Shown here piece after piece: positions 35,314-44,327 of a stretch of DNA of 64,000 nucleotides (within the stretch, counting starts at the first letter, position 1; each line of letters opens with the position of its first letter). The notes under the pieces were generated by a model. That model worked only from the letters and a program-made list of their open reading frames with translations, had not been told where the DNA came from and searched no databases. Position numbers and translations under genes: made by a program. This DNA comes from Faucicola osloensis_C (lineage in GTDB: Bacteria; Pseudomonadota; Gammaproteobacteria; Pseudomonadales; Moraxellaceae). The stretch spans positions 372,001 to 436,000 of the forward strand of contig JABAHL010000001.1 in assembly GCA_019353055.1 (NCBI GenBank). Direction: 5' to 3'.

Positions 35314-35695
35314 GATTGCCTCATTGTCAAACGTATTACCTATCTTTATATTGAATTTTTCATAAATTTAACTATAAAATGCGCTAACAAATTTCACAAC
35401 AACTTTTGACCGAGATACTTTTGATTGGAATATTAGCAACCACTCAACGCATCTTTTTAACCCTTAGCCCCTAGCCTTTAACCATTAGCCTTGTACTTGG
35501 TGAAGGCGGATTTGGGGCGTGCTTCGTTACAGGTGCAACGGCTGACGGCGGGCTGCCTACTTAAGTTTTAAAGATTTGGTAACAGATAGTAGCAATAATA
35601 ATTTGGCAAGCGGGTTATTATTGGGGATGATTTCACTAAGTTTTGGTATACTCAATGCGACTTGTATCACCTACGGAACAAAATAAGGAAATGCT
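35314..35695. other. Intergenic region with a GC-rich block
   Basis: These 382 bases hold no recognised gene. From about 35455 to 35495 the words TTAGCC/CTAGCC recur four times. A sharply more GC-rich block follows at 35493-35563, embedded in AT-rich DNA. The last 20 bases hold the ribosome site of the downstream lipoprotein gene. Confidence 0.55.
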
Positions 35696-35977
35696 ATGTT
35701 CAAGTTTTTTACCCCATTATGCTTCTCATTAAGTTTATTTGGCTGCCAAGCTGTTAGCCCAGCTCAGCAAAACCCCCAACCTATGCCTCAGCCAATTAAG
35801 AAACCTGAGATGATGTGCACCATGCAATATGATCCTGTCTGCGTCAAAACTATCAATAATGGCATCGTCCGCTATCAAACCTATGGCAACGCTTGTATGG
35901 CGAGTAATAGCGTCAATGCTATGGACAAGACTATGAGTGTCACCAAAGGTGCTTGTGAGTCAGAAACTAACAAGTGA
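35696..35977 (+). CDS. Small lipoprotein with Kazal-type domain
   Basis: This is a 93-residue predicted lipoprotein. The signal peptide FFTPLCFSLSLFGC ends in lipobox LFGC (Cys at 17). After a Gln/Pro-rich spacer, residues about 40-88 fit the Kazal serine-protease-inhibitor pattern: Cys, YDPVCV, a YQTYGNACMA segment equivalent to the TYxNxCxA core, and a final GAC. It has four Cys in the domain, not the classic six, so one disulfide is absent. AAGGAAA precedes the ATG. Inhibitor activity is a guess; many bacterial Kazal-like lipoproteins are uncharacterised. It lies upstream of pilR, probably separately transcribed. Confidence 0.75.
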   Translation: MFKFFTPLCFSLSLFGCQAVSPAQQNPQPMPQPIKKPEMMCTMQYDPVCVKTINNGIVRYQTYGNACMASNSVNAMDKTMSVTKGACESETNK

Positions 35978-36052
35978 CTGGTCTAGCAAATAGCTGGGCT
36001 ATTATAACTCAGCCCGCCATAACGTCTGCACTAGCTTGTTTGCCATAGCTTA

Positions 36053-36082
36053 CTGACGATAAAACAAGCGAAGTGTTATAAT
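36053..36082 (+). promoter_or_regulatory. Candidate sigma-70 promoter of pilR
   Basis: A perfect TATAAT (36077-36082) and a partial -35 box CTGACG (36053-36058) are 18 bases apart, placing the start about 30 bases before the pilR ATG. Confidence 0.5.
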
Positions 36083-36120
36083 CCCCTCTAATTACTTTGT
36101 GTTAAAGGTTTTGCATCTGT

Positions 36121-37815
36121 ATGGCATTAGCGCTGATTATTGATGATGAAGTAGATTTGTGTCGCTTGATGCAGATGACACTCAAAAAAATGGGCATTGA
36201 AACCAAAGTCGCCTATGACTATGCCACTGGCGTCAGCCATCTTCAAGCGTATAATTTTGATTTTTGCTTAACCGATCTCAAACTTCCTGATGGGACAGGA
36301 CTAGATATCGTTAAATTTATCAGTAAAAATTATGCCAAAACCCCCGTGGCAGTGATTACCGCTCACGGTAGTATGGATTTGGCGATTGAAGCGTTAAAAT
36401 TGGGGGCGTTTGATTTTGTCAACAAGCCGCTTGAGCTATCACGGCTGCGCCAGTTAGTCGAAAACGCCTTAAAGGTGGCGGAAAATGCCAATAAACTCAA
36501 TTGTAAAGAAGTCTATGATCCTTTTAGCAATCGCTTAATCGGACAATCTAACGCCATTGCCCAGCTCAAAACCACCATCCAAAAATTGGCGCGTAGCCAA
36601 GCGCCCGTATTCCTGTGGGGTGAGTCGGGTACTGGTAAAGAAGTCGTTGCCAAGCTTATTCATGATTTAAGCCCGCGCTGCTCTGCCAATTTTGTGCCTG
36701 TTAACTGCGGCGCCATCCCATCAGAGTTGATGGAAAGCGAGTTTTTTGGGCACAAAAAAGGCAGCTTTACTGGCGCTACCGCAGACAAAGAAGGGTTATT
36801 CCAACAAGCAAATGGCGGTACGCTATTTTTGGATGAAGTAGCGGATTTGCCGATTTCCATGCAAGTCAAATTATTACGCGCCATTCAAGAAAAGAAAATC
36901 CGCCCCATTGGGAGCACCCAAGAAATTGCCGTGGATGTGCGTCTGTTATCCGCTACCCATAAAAATTTGGCTAAGCTTGTCGAAACGGGTGAATTTAGAC
37001 AAGATTTATATTATCGCATCAACGTGATTGAAGTAAAATTACCAAGCCTCAATGAACGGCGTGATGATATTTTACTGTTAGCCAATCATTTTATCGCTTT
37101 GATTGCAGACGATTGGGGACTATCGCAGCCACTGACATTATCGAATGAAGCCGCTGTTCAATTAGCAAACCATCACTTTGCAGGCAACGTGCGTGAATTA
37201 AGAAATATCTTAGAGCGCGCGATTACTCTAGCTGATGATAATATGATTGAAGCCCATCATTTGAATTTGCCATTATCAGCCGCCAACGTATCGCCTGACA
37301 CTCCTAGAATCCATGAAATCCAAAAAACTCATGAAATCACAGAAACCCCCAATCAATCTGTCTTATCAACACCGAGTCAACCGAGCGCGCCAAAAGTTGC
37401 GCCCTTAGCTGAAGCTAAATCCGCTTCCAGCAGCCCTATCAATACTTCCTATAGCAGCAACTTGTTTGCAAGTGGTTATAAAGTCAAACCCAATATTCAA
37501 CTTACGCCCACACCGACCCAATCCAACCATGAAGCGTTAACCCATGAATCATTAACCTTAGCTGCGCCGATAGGGGGTATCAATCCGCCCAATCTAGCCC
37601 ACCCCCCTGCTGAGGAAGGTCAATTGCCTGCCGAAGGGCTTGAAGAATATTTGATGAATCAAGAACGAAAAGTCATTATCGCAGCGCTCAACCACAGTGG
37701 TTGGAATCGCACCCAAGCCGCTAAACTGTTAAATACAACGTTTCGTTCACTCCGCTACCGTATGAAAAAATTGGGCATTGACAGTGACAGTGATATTAAT
37801 AGCGATGAGGATTAA
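36121..37815 (+). CDS. pilR: Sigma-54-dependent response regulator, PilR-like
   Basis: This is an NtrC-family activator, most like PilR, which turns on pilin transcription from a sigma-54 promoter. The 564 residues hold a receiver domain (1-120; IIDDEVDLC acidic pair, phospho-Asp in TDLKLPDGTG), an AAA+ domain with Walker A GESGTGKE and the sigma-54 contact loop as GSFTGA, an unusually long Pro/Ser/Thr-rich linker (about 390-505), and a Fis-type helix-turn-helix (WNRTQAAKLLNTTFRSLRYRM). A PilS kinase normally lies just upstream; here only the Kazal lipoprotein does. The 3' end overlaps the convergent folK-like gene by 4 bases. Confidence 0.83.
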   Translation: MALALIIDDEVDLCRLMQMTLKKMGIETKVAYDYATGVSHLQAYNFDFCLTDLKLPDGTGLDIVKFISKNYAKTPVAVITAHGSMDLAIEALKLGAFDFVNKPLELSRLRQLVENALKVAENANKLNCKEVYDPFSNRLIGQSNAIAQLKTTIQKLARSQAPVFLWGESGTGKEVVAKLIHDLSPRCSANFVPVNCGAIPSELMESEFFGHKKGSFTGATADKEGLFQQANGGTLFLDEVADLPISMQVKLLRAIQEKKIRPIGSTQEIAVDVRLLSATHKNLAKLVETGEFRQDLYYRINVIEVKLPSLNERRDDILLLANHFIALIADDWGLSQPLTLSNEAAVQLANHHFAGNVRELRNILERAITLADDNMIEAHHLNLPLSAANVSPDTPRIHEIQKTHEITETPNQSVLSTPSQPSAPKVAPLAEAKSASSSPINTSYSSNLFASGYKVKPNIQLTPTPTQSNHEALTHESLTLAAPIGGINPPNLAHPPAEEGQLPAEGLEEYLMNQERKVIIAALNHSGWNRTQAAKLLNTTFRSLRYRMKKLGIDSDSDINSDED

Positions 37816-38360
37816 AAACTTCGGATAAAGGACAAATCGATATTTTTTGATAAATCTACTATCCCTACGTAGTCATAACAAGCTAGTGGAAAGCGCCGGC
37901 GGATACCTAGCCACTGGTTTGCTGATTTAGCAAATAGCACGAATCGGTTGCCTTTTTCATCGAGGCTTTGGTCAATATTGTCAATTTGATGCAGGCATTT
38001 TACCGCAATGATATCGATGTCTAACGTAACAGCGGGTTTTTGGTATAGACGTCTGTCTTGTTGCTGTTCAAACTTCTTGGTGAGTTGTAGCCATTGCCAA
38101 TAATTCATTGGCTGCGCAAATGCTAAATAAGCCACTTGGTTAAAATAAACCGCTGTATTGGATGTTTGCTTGTTTAAATCGTCGTTTAAATTGTTATCAC
38201 TACAAGTATCTTCACTACTATGAATCGCGCTGAGGGTCAAAGTGCCAAAGTTTTGCAGCCAGTCTTTGGCTTTTTGTAAATAATAAGGTTGTTTGACATT
38301 ACTGGCTAACGACAAAACACAGGCTTCGATGACTATGACATCACGCGGTGGTACACTCAT
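37812..38360 (-). CDS. FolK-like protein (divergent HPPK)
   Basis: By position after folB and weak sequence match, this is a relative of 6-hydroxymethyl-dihydropterin pyrophosphokinase. The 182 residues contain LSLASNVKQPYYLQKAKDWL (the ALGSNL-like start), YFNQVAYLAF and EQQQDRRLYQKPAVTLDIDII. The two catalytic Asp of LDxD are kept, but the Arg before them (GPRTLDLD in typical enzymes) is Val, and the C-terminal PHxxxxxRxFVLxPL motif is not recognisable. It may be a degenerate or repurposed HPPK. The ATG at 38360 is preferred to the TTG at 38366. It lies 40 bases after folB. Confidence 0.65.
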   Translation of the reverse strand: MSVPPRDVIVIEACVLSLASNVKQPYYLQKAKDWLQNFGTLTLSAIHSSEDTCSDNNLNDDLNKQTSNTAVYFNQVAYLAFAQPMNYWQWLQLTKKFEQQQDRRLYQKPAVTLDIDIIAVKCLHQIDNIDQSLDEKGNRFVLFAKSANQWLGIRRRFPLACYDYVGIVDLSKNIDLSFIRSF

Positions 38361-38400
38361 ACTCAAATGCTCAAATAAACATATTTTTTGCTTAGGCTAA

Positions 38401-38928
38401 TTAATTTTGCTGAAAACGGGTAATTTTAACCCCGACACTATCGGCTTGTTTGATGGCGGTGGGTTTGTGAATCGTCACTGTGACTTTTTCTGGGGCAAAT
38501 TCTGCCAAAATCATCTCAGCGACCAATTGCGCTAACCGCTCTAACAGCGCGACTTTGTTGGCAATGCTCACTTCAGCCACACGCTCACTGACACTTTTAT
38601 AGTTGATGGCATCTTGAATATTATCAGTCTGCGATGCTTGGTATTGACAGCCCACCATTTCAATATCAAAAATCAATGGTTGGGTTATTTGCTGCTCCCA
38701 CTCATACACGCCAATCACAGCATCGACCTTGAGACCCTTCACAAATACCGTGTCCGTTGAATTACCGGTCAGTTTGATTGGCTGATTGTTGGACTTTTCG
38801 TTTGCAATCGCGTGCAAGGCATCCGCCGCTGAATATAGTGATTCATGCATGGTTTTTTGTGTGGGGGCTTGCGTGGTGCTGTGGGGCGTTTCAAGATTAG
38901 TTTGTTGGGTGGTTTCTGGTGTGGTCAT
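38401..38928 (-). CDS. folB: Dihydroneopterin aldolase
   Basis: FolB cleaves dihydroneopterin to 6-hydroxymethyl-dihydropterin and glycolaldehyde in folate synthesis. The C-terminal ~118 residues are a full FolB: VFVKGLKVDAVIGVYEWEQ (with the active-site Glu), AINYKSVSERV, LLERLAQLVAEMIL and the catalytic-Lys region VTIHKPTAI. Before it is a tail of about 57 residues rich in Thr/Gln/Asn, not part of the family. An in-frame Met at residue 28 is another possible start. It lies between rarD (11 bases upstream) and the folK-like gene. Confidence 0.94.
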   Translation of the reverse strand: MTTPETTQQTNLETPHSTTQAPTQKTMHESLYSAADALHAIANEKSNNQPIKLTGNSTDTVFVKGLKVDAVIGVYEWEQQITQPLIFDIEMVGCQYQASQTDNIQDAINYKSVSERVAEVSIANKVALLERLAQLVAEMILAEFAPEKVTVTIHKPTAIKQADSVGVKITRFQQN

Positions 38929-38939
38929 TTTTACTCTCG

Positions 38940-39908
38940 TTAGGTATTTCGTTGTTTGATTAAATCATAACTAAAAAATACCAACCCTGTCCAAATAAAG
39001 GCAAAGGTAATCAATTTATAAATGTTAAAAGGCTCATGATACAAGAATATCGCCAATAAAAAAATCATGGACGGGGTCAAATAATTTAAAAAGCTCAATA
39101 AGCTAAAATTAACCATTTTGGTGGCTTTATTAAACATTAAGAGCGGTATCAAGGTCACAGGCCCTGCAATCATCAATAAAAAAATTGATGGCGACAGCCA
39201 AAAATCTAATTGACTACTAGCAACATCATGCATAGCAAACCAGCCAATAAAGATCGGCAACAATAATGCCGTTTCGATAAACATCGCAGACAGCGCGTCA
39301 AGCGGGGTATGGCGATGCATCAAACCATACACAGAAAAGCTACTCGCCAACAATAACGATACCCACGGCAATTTACCCAGCGCGACCAACTGAATTGCCA
39401 CACCTATCGCTGCCAAAATCACTGCCATCCATTGCAAAGGACGCAGTTTTTCTTTGATGACCACTAGCGATAATAAAATACCCATCAACGGACCAATGTA
39501 ATAGCCCAAACTGGCTTCCAAAATCTGATCATGATTGACCGCCCACACGTACACCAGCCAATTGACCGAAATAATTGCCCCCGAAACGGCAGTATAAAGT
39601 AGCCATTTTGGGTTGGCTTGAATCACTTTTACCCAGTGCCATTTTTTAGTCACTGTCATGATCAGTAAAATCGTGACAAACGTCCAAATAATTCGATGCC
39701 CAATGACTTCAATCGCATCATACTCTTTGAGTAGCTTAAAATACAGCGGGAAAAACCCCCAAATTAAAAAAGCAGCCAGTGCGGTCAATACCCCTTTGGG
39801 GGTGGTTACTACGGTTGGTTTTTCATGGTCAGTAATATCAACGGCACGGGTAGGAATGTCACTATTGATGATATCAATTGTTTGATTTTCGGGGGTTTGA
39901 TTTTTCAT
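38940..39908 (-). CDS. rarD: EamA family transporter RarD
   Basis: RarD is a ten-helix DMT-superfamily inner-membrane permease; the E. coli relative is known for chloramphenicol sensitivity, but the substrate is not established. The 322 residues begin with a hydrophilic tail of about 37 residues, then helix one in ALAAFLIWGFFPLYFKLL, a RarD signature with Phe-Pro-x-Tyr. Further marks are the HRIIW motif and LEASLGYYIGPLMGILL. It is first in a probable rarD-folB-folK-like operon, with 11 bases to folB. Confidence 0.92.
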   Translation of the reverse strand: MKNQTPENQTIDIINSDIPTRAVDITDHEKPTVVTTPKGVLTALAAFLIWGFFPLYFKLLKEYDAIEVIGHRIIWTFVTILLIMTVTKKWHWVKVIQANPKWLLYTAVSGAIISVNWLVYVWAVNHDQILEASLGYYIGPLMGILLSLVVIKEKLRPLQWMAVILAAIGVAIQLVALGKLPWVSLLLASSFSVYGLMHRHTPLDALSAMFIETALLLPIFIGWFAMHDVASSQLDFWLSPSIFLLMIAGPVTLIPLLMFNKATKMVNFSLLSFLNYLTPSMIFLLAIFLYHEPFNIYKLITFAFIWTGLVFFSYDLIKQRNT

Positions 39909-39936
39909 TAATACAACGATAAATTTTATTTTTTAT

Positions 39937-39979
39937 AAAAAAGCGAAAACTAAGAAAGTCATAGTCTATCTTAGTTTTC
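39937..39979 (-). terminator. Terminator of the aromatic operon
   Basis: A perfect 11-bp stem GAAAACTAAGA/TCTTAGTTTTC with a 13-nt loop is followed on minus by six T. It lies 54 bases past the tyrA/aroA stop, before the rarD start. Confidence 0.8.
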
Positions 39980-40033
39980 ATGTCATCCATGTAAAGACTT
40001 GCGAAAGTGATACAAGTTTAGCTCAACTAGGGT

Positions 40034-42268
40034 TTAGTCAGTCACTACTTTAACTTGTAATCCTGCACTATTGACCAGTTCAGCAAAGTTGGGGAAGCTG
40101 GTATTGACCGTTTCAGTACCATGAATGGTAATCGTATCACTTGCGCGCAAACTTGCCACAGTAAAACTCATGGCAATGCGATGGTCATGGTGACATTCAA
40201 TCTCACCACCACCAAACACCTGTGCCACATCACCGCGACCTTCAATTTCAATGCCATCATCGAGTACAGTACATGCAATTCCTAAGGTTTTTAGCCCATC
40301 TGCCATGACTTGAATACGGTCAGATTCTTTAACGCGTAATTCAGCTGCGCCATGTAGCACGGTTTTCCCCGTGGCACAACTTGCTGCCACAAACAGCACA
40401 GGAAATTCATCAATGGCAAGTGGCACTAAGTGCTCAGGAATCTCAATACCTTGCAATTTTGAAGATTTCACCACGATATCGGCAACTGGCTCACCGCCAA
40501 CGGTGGTTTCATTGGTCAATGTCAAATCAGCACCCATCAGCTTTAAGATATCAATCACGCCGGTGCGCGTGGGATTGATGCCCACTTTGTTGATGGTCAC
40601 ATTGCCCTGTTGGGCGATGGCGCCTGCGACCATAAAAAATGCCGCAGATGAAATATCAGCAGGCACTGCGATATCACATGCCGTTAATTCGCCGCCCCCT
40701 GTCACACTAATTTGATTGCCATTGTGCACTTTTGACACTGTCACAGGATAACCAAATGCCGTCAGCATGCGCTCGGTATGATCGCGCGTCACTTCTGGCT
40801 CAATCACTGTGGTGGTGCCTTGTGCCCATAGACCTGCTAGCAGCAGACACGATTTAACCTGCGCTGATGCCATCGGCATTTCATAGCTGATACCTGTTAA
40901 AGTTTGATTGCCGGTGATGCTAATCGGTGGCGTGCCTTTTTCGCCCGTGGTTTGGATTTTGGCACCCATCTCACGCAGAGGCTTGGCGACACGTTCCATG
41001 GGACGTTTGGATAAACTCGGATCGCCAGTCATTACCGAATCAAATTTTTGTGCCGATAAAATACCTGATAACAAGCGCATACTGGTGCCTGAATTACCCA
41101 TGTATAGCGGATCATGCGAAGGTTTTAACCCATGTAATCCAACCCCATGAATCACTACCCTGCCTTGGTTTGGACCTTCAATCACTACGCCCATATCACG
41201 AAAGGCTTGCAAGGTAGCGAGTGCGTCTTCACCCTCCAAAAACCCTGTCACCGTGGTGGTGCCTTTGGCTAACGAACCAAACATAATCGAACGGTGGGAA
41301 ATAGACTTATCACCTGCGACGGTGTGACTGCCTTCAAATTGTTGGGCTGGGGCGATAACGTAAGTTTGCTTCATGGCTTGTTTTTCCAAATAAGGCGTTT
41401 TATTTAACATATGTCCAAAATGTTGTCGAGCGGCTTGGGCTTGGGTCAATATACCCAGCATCTGCTCAGAATCATTGGTTTCAATAATTGCTTTCAACTG
41501 ACTTAACTGCTCACTAAATTCATCAATGGCATCGAGTAGCGCGGTTTTATTGGCATAAAAAATATCATGCCACATGGTTGGGTCGCTGGCGGCGATACGG
41601 GTAAAATCCCGAAAGCCACCCGCCGCGAAACGAAAAATATCCATATTGTCGTTGTGCTTGGCTAGTTGAGCGACTAGATTGTAGGCGAGCAAGTGGGGTA
41701 AATGACTGGTACGCGCCAGTACCTTATCATGATAATCCGCTGGCATGGTCACCACTTCTGCGCCAGTCTGCGCCCATAACGCAATCACTTTTTTAACGGC
41801 TTGTTTGCTAGTGGTATCTAGCGGCGTTAGGATGATTTTATGGTTATCAAATAGTTTGGCATTACGCGCATCAATCCCTGATTTTTCTGCCCCTGCAATC
41901 GGATGGGCGGGCACAAAACCTTTGGGCATATCCTCACCAAACACCGCGCTGGCGTCTGCGATGATATTGCCTTTGGTACTGCCCACATCCATGATAATGG
42001 TTTTATCGCTAATAAAGGGTTTAATTTGTTCAAAAATCTTTTTGACCGCCTGTACCGGCGTGGCTATCACCACCAAATCTGATCCTTGTACCGCAAGGGC
42101 AGCATCATCAAATCCTGCATCAAGCAGTCCGTAGTTGATACCCTTGTCAATGGTTGATTGTGAACGGCTAACCGCCACAATTGATTTGGCAAGATTTTTA
42201 TCACGCATGGCTTGTGCCAAACTTGCGCCGATGAGCCCTAGCCCAATAAAACACACTTTTTCAAACAT
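40034..42268 (-). CDS. tyrA-aroA: Fused prephenate dehydrogenase / EPSP synthase
   Basis: This is one 744-residue protein with two enzymes. Residues 1 to about 295 are prephenate dehydrogenase (tyrosine branch), with the NAD fold FIGLGLIGASLAQAMRD and TSHLPHLLAYNL. Residues about 305-744 are 3-phosphoshikimate 1-carboxyvinyltransferase, the glyphosate target of the common shikimate pathway, with GDKSISHRSIMFGSLA, GNSGTSMRLLSG and LRVKESDRIQ. Such fusions occur in Acinetobacter and Pseudomonas. In the PEP-binding loop YMGNSGTSMRL the Gly-Thr-Arg order of glyphosate-sensitive enzymes is retained. The gene begins directly after the eamA stop. Confidence 0.97.
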   Translation of the reverse strand: MFEKVCFIGLGLIGASLAQAMRDKNLAKSIVAVSRSQSTIDKGINYGLLDAGFDDAALAVQGSDLVVIATPVQAVKKIFEQIKPFISDKTIIMDVGSTKGNIIADASAVFGEDMPKGFVPAHPIAGAEKSGIDARNAKLFDNHKIILTPLDTTSKQAVKKVIALWAQTGAEVVTMPADYHDKVLARTSHLPHLLAYNLVAQLAKHNDNMDIFRFAAGGFRDFTRIAASDPTMWHDIFYANKTALLDAIDEFSEQLSQLKAIIETNDSEQMLGILTQAQAARQHFGHMLNKTPYLEKQAMKQTYVIAPAQQFEGSHTVAGDKSISHRSIMFGSLAKGTTTVTGFLEGEDALATLQAFRDMGVVIEGPNQGRVVIHGVGLHGLKPSHDPLYMGNSGTSMRLLSGILSAQKFDSVMTGDPSLSKRPMERVAKPLREMGAKIQTTGEKGTPPISITGNQTLTGISYEMPMASAQVKSCLLLAGLWAQGTTTVIEPEVTRDHTERMLTAFGYPVTVSKVHNGNQISVTGGGELTACDIAVPADISSAAFFMVAGAIAQQGNVTINKVGINPTRTGVIDILKLMGADLTLTNETTVGGEPVADIVVKSSKLQGIEIPEHLVPLAIDEFPVLFVAASCATGKTVLHGAAELRVKESDRIQVMADGLKTLGIACTVLDDGIEIEGRGDVAQVFGGGEIECHHDHRIAMSFTVASLRASDTITIHGTETVNTSFPNFAELVNSAGLQVKVVTD

Positions 42269-43183
42269 TTAACTTACCGATTTTTTATAATTTGCTAAAA
42301 AGACTGCCAACGCAATCAAAATCCCACCCAAAATAGTGCTGATAGTTATTGTTTCACCCAATAAAACCACGCCCAACAATACCGCAATGAACGGAATAAA
42401 ATAAATATACAGCGAGGTTTTTACCACACCCAAATGCTTATTGGCATTGGTCCATAACACAAAACACAAGGCAGAAGCGATACCACCTAAAAACAGCAAA
42501 TTTGCCAGATTAATGGGCGTAAACGCATGAAGGTTGATAAAGGCTTCACCTGTCACAAGCATATACAGCGACGCGGTGATTATGCCATACAAAAACACTT
42601 TACGCATGCGCACTATCGGGCTTAGTTCATCTTTAATGGCACTGTTAGCAAACCCAAACAACGACCACGCCAACCCACTTAATAGCGCCAAAATATTACC
42701 TAGCATGCCATTGGTTAAACTCATCGGTTGATTCGCCAGTACCAACGCCACGCCAACCAACGCCATCACACAGGCAATCAACAGCAACTTGCTAAAAGTA
42801 TGCGTTTTAATGATAAAACTGGCAATCAGCACCGTAAACAAAGGTGATGCTGTGACTAAAAGCGCCGCGTTACTGCTATAGGTATATAGCAATGCTGTAT
42901 TCTCTAGCAAAAAATACAAGGTGATACCGCACAGCCCCGACAAAAAATATAACACTTCGTTTTTTACACTGCTAAAGGTTTGCAGTCTAGGTGACATAGC
43001 AAACAATAACCCATAGGCAAATAACGACCTATACAGCAAAATCTGAATGGGTGACATATCCGCCAGCAACACCTTGGTGCTTGCTAATGTTGTTCCCCAA
43101 ACGATGACCACAAATAACGCTAAAAAATGCCAAAATACTTCACGATTTTTTTCTAACTTTTTTTCTAACCTTTTTTCTAACAT
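42269..43183 (-). CDS. DMT superfamily (EamA) transporter
   Basis: This is a ten-helix EamA/DMT permease of 304 residues in the inner membrane. The start is a Lys/Glu repeat (EKRLEKKLEK), then WHFLALFVVIVWGTTLASTKVLL opens the first EamA domain; the second begins near LSGLAWSLFGFANS. It has no pocket between hisC and tyrA/aroA: 4 bases after hisC and zero before tyrA/aroA. It is therefore almost certainly cotranscribed with aromatic amino acid synthesis. The substrate is unknown; position makes export of an aromatic compound or precursor a reasonable hypothesis. It is not closely related to rarD at 39 kb. Confidence 0.9.
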   Translation of the reverse strand: MLEKRLEKKLEKNREVFWHFLALFVVIVWGTTLASTKVLLADMSPIQILLYRSLFAYGLLFAMSPRLQTFSSVKNEVLYFLSGLCGITLYFLLENTALLYTYSSNAALLVTASPLFTVLIASFIIKTHTFSKLLLIACVMALVGVALVLANQPMSLTNGMLGNILALLSGLAWSLFGFANSAIKDELSPIVRMRKVFLYGIITASLYMLVTGEAFINLHAFTPINLANLLFLGGIASALCFVLWTNANKHLGVVKTSLYIYFIPFIAVLLGVVLLGETITISTILGGILIALAVFLANYKKSVS

Positions 43184-43187
43184 CGGC

Positions 43188-44273
43188 TTAGCTCAATACC
43201 TGCGCCAACGTATCTAAAAAACGGTTAATTTCTTCAGGCAAACCCACACTCACACGTATCCAGGCTGGCAGACCGTAACCAACCATCGGTCGCACTACCA
43301 CGCCTTGCTCAATCAAGGTTTGGTAGACATCCATGCCATCGCCGACATTGACCATCACAAAGTTGGTGGCTGATTTGACATAGACGACACCTAAGCTATC
43401 CAAACCATCATACAGGGCTTGTTTTTGCTCATGGTTAAACGCCAAATATTGGTTAATAAAATGTTGGTCTTTAATCGCTGCTGTGGCGGCGGCATGCGCC
43501 AATGTACTGGTATTAAACGACTGGCGCGTATAATTTAAAATCTCGGCAATGCTTGCGCTGCTCACTGCATAACCAATGCGCAGGGCTGCCAGTCCATAAG
43601 CTTTGGAAAAACTACGTAGCACAATGACATTGTCATATTCTTGGGTCAAATCTACACAGCTGAGCGTTGGCACAAATTCGATGTAAGCTTCATCAATCAC
43701 CACCATCACATCCGATGGCACTTTTTTGATGAATTTAATCAAGTCATCTTTGGCGAGCACGGTGCCTGTGGGGTTGTTGGGATTGGTGATAATCACCATT
43801 TTACAATTGGCGGTTTGATTGAGCGTGTCAAGCATCGCAGGCAAATCATGAGCAAAATTTTTGGCAGCGACTTGTTGGGTTCGCTCACTAATACCCAAAG
43901 ACGCCAATTCGTAATCTGAAAACGCGTATTGAGAATACACAATCACATCATCGCCATCGGCAAAGCTTGCGGTAATGTTATTGAGTAACTCATTAGAGCC
44001 ATTCCCCAACACAATTTGTTTTGTTTCGCAGCCCAAAAAATCGGCTAACGCCTGTTTAAGCCCCTGCCCTGCGCCATCGGGATAACGCGATAATTCTCCC
44101 AGCTTTGACGTGATTGCCAAGGTCACGTGTGGCGAGCAGCCCGTTGGGTTTTCATTGCTCGCCAATTTGACGATGTCACCCAAGCCATACTCACGGGTTA
44201 GCTCTTCATTGGATTTATCCATTTCATAAGCTTTTAACTGCTCAATACTGTGATTGACCGATTGGATCGTCAT
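43188..44273 (-). CDS. hisC: Histidinol-phosphate/aromatic aminotransferase
   Basis: This is a PLP-dependent fold-I aminotransferase of the HisC family. In this operon position it is likely the HisC2-type enzyme acting on aromatic keto acids or prephenate as well as, or instead of, histidinol phosphate. The 361 residues include LASNENPTGCSP, ITNPNNPTG, the VIDEAYIEF segment and the PLP-Lys in RSFSKAYGLAALRIGY. The ATG at 44273 has AAAGG 7 bases upstream; a start at 44321 would add 16 unrelated residues. It lies 54 bases after pheA and 4 before eamA. Confidence 0.94.
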   Translation of the reverse strand: MTIQSVNHSIEQLKAYEMDKSNEELTREYGLGDIVKLASNENPTGCSPHVTLAITSKLGELSRYPDGAGQGLKQALADFLGCETKQIVLGNGSNELLNNITASFADGDDVIVYSQYAFSDYELASLGISERTQQVAAKNFAHDLPAMLDTLNQTANCKMVIITNPNNPTGTVLAKDDLIKFIKKVPSDVMVVIDEAYIEFVPTLSCVDLTQEYDNVIVLRSFSKAYGLAALRIGYAVSSASIAEILNYTRQSFNTSTLAHAAATAAIKDQHFINQYLAFNHEQKQALYDGLDSLGVVYVKSATNFVMVNVGDGMDVYQTLIEQGVVVRPMVGYGLPAWIRVSVGLPEEINRFLDTLAQVLS

Positions 44274-44327
44274 ATCAAAACCTTTAGTTGATGATTGATA
44301 CTGATAAAATTTTATTGCCAAAAACGG

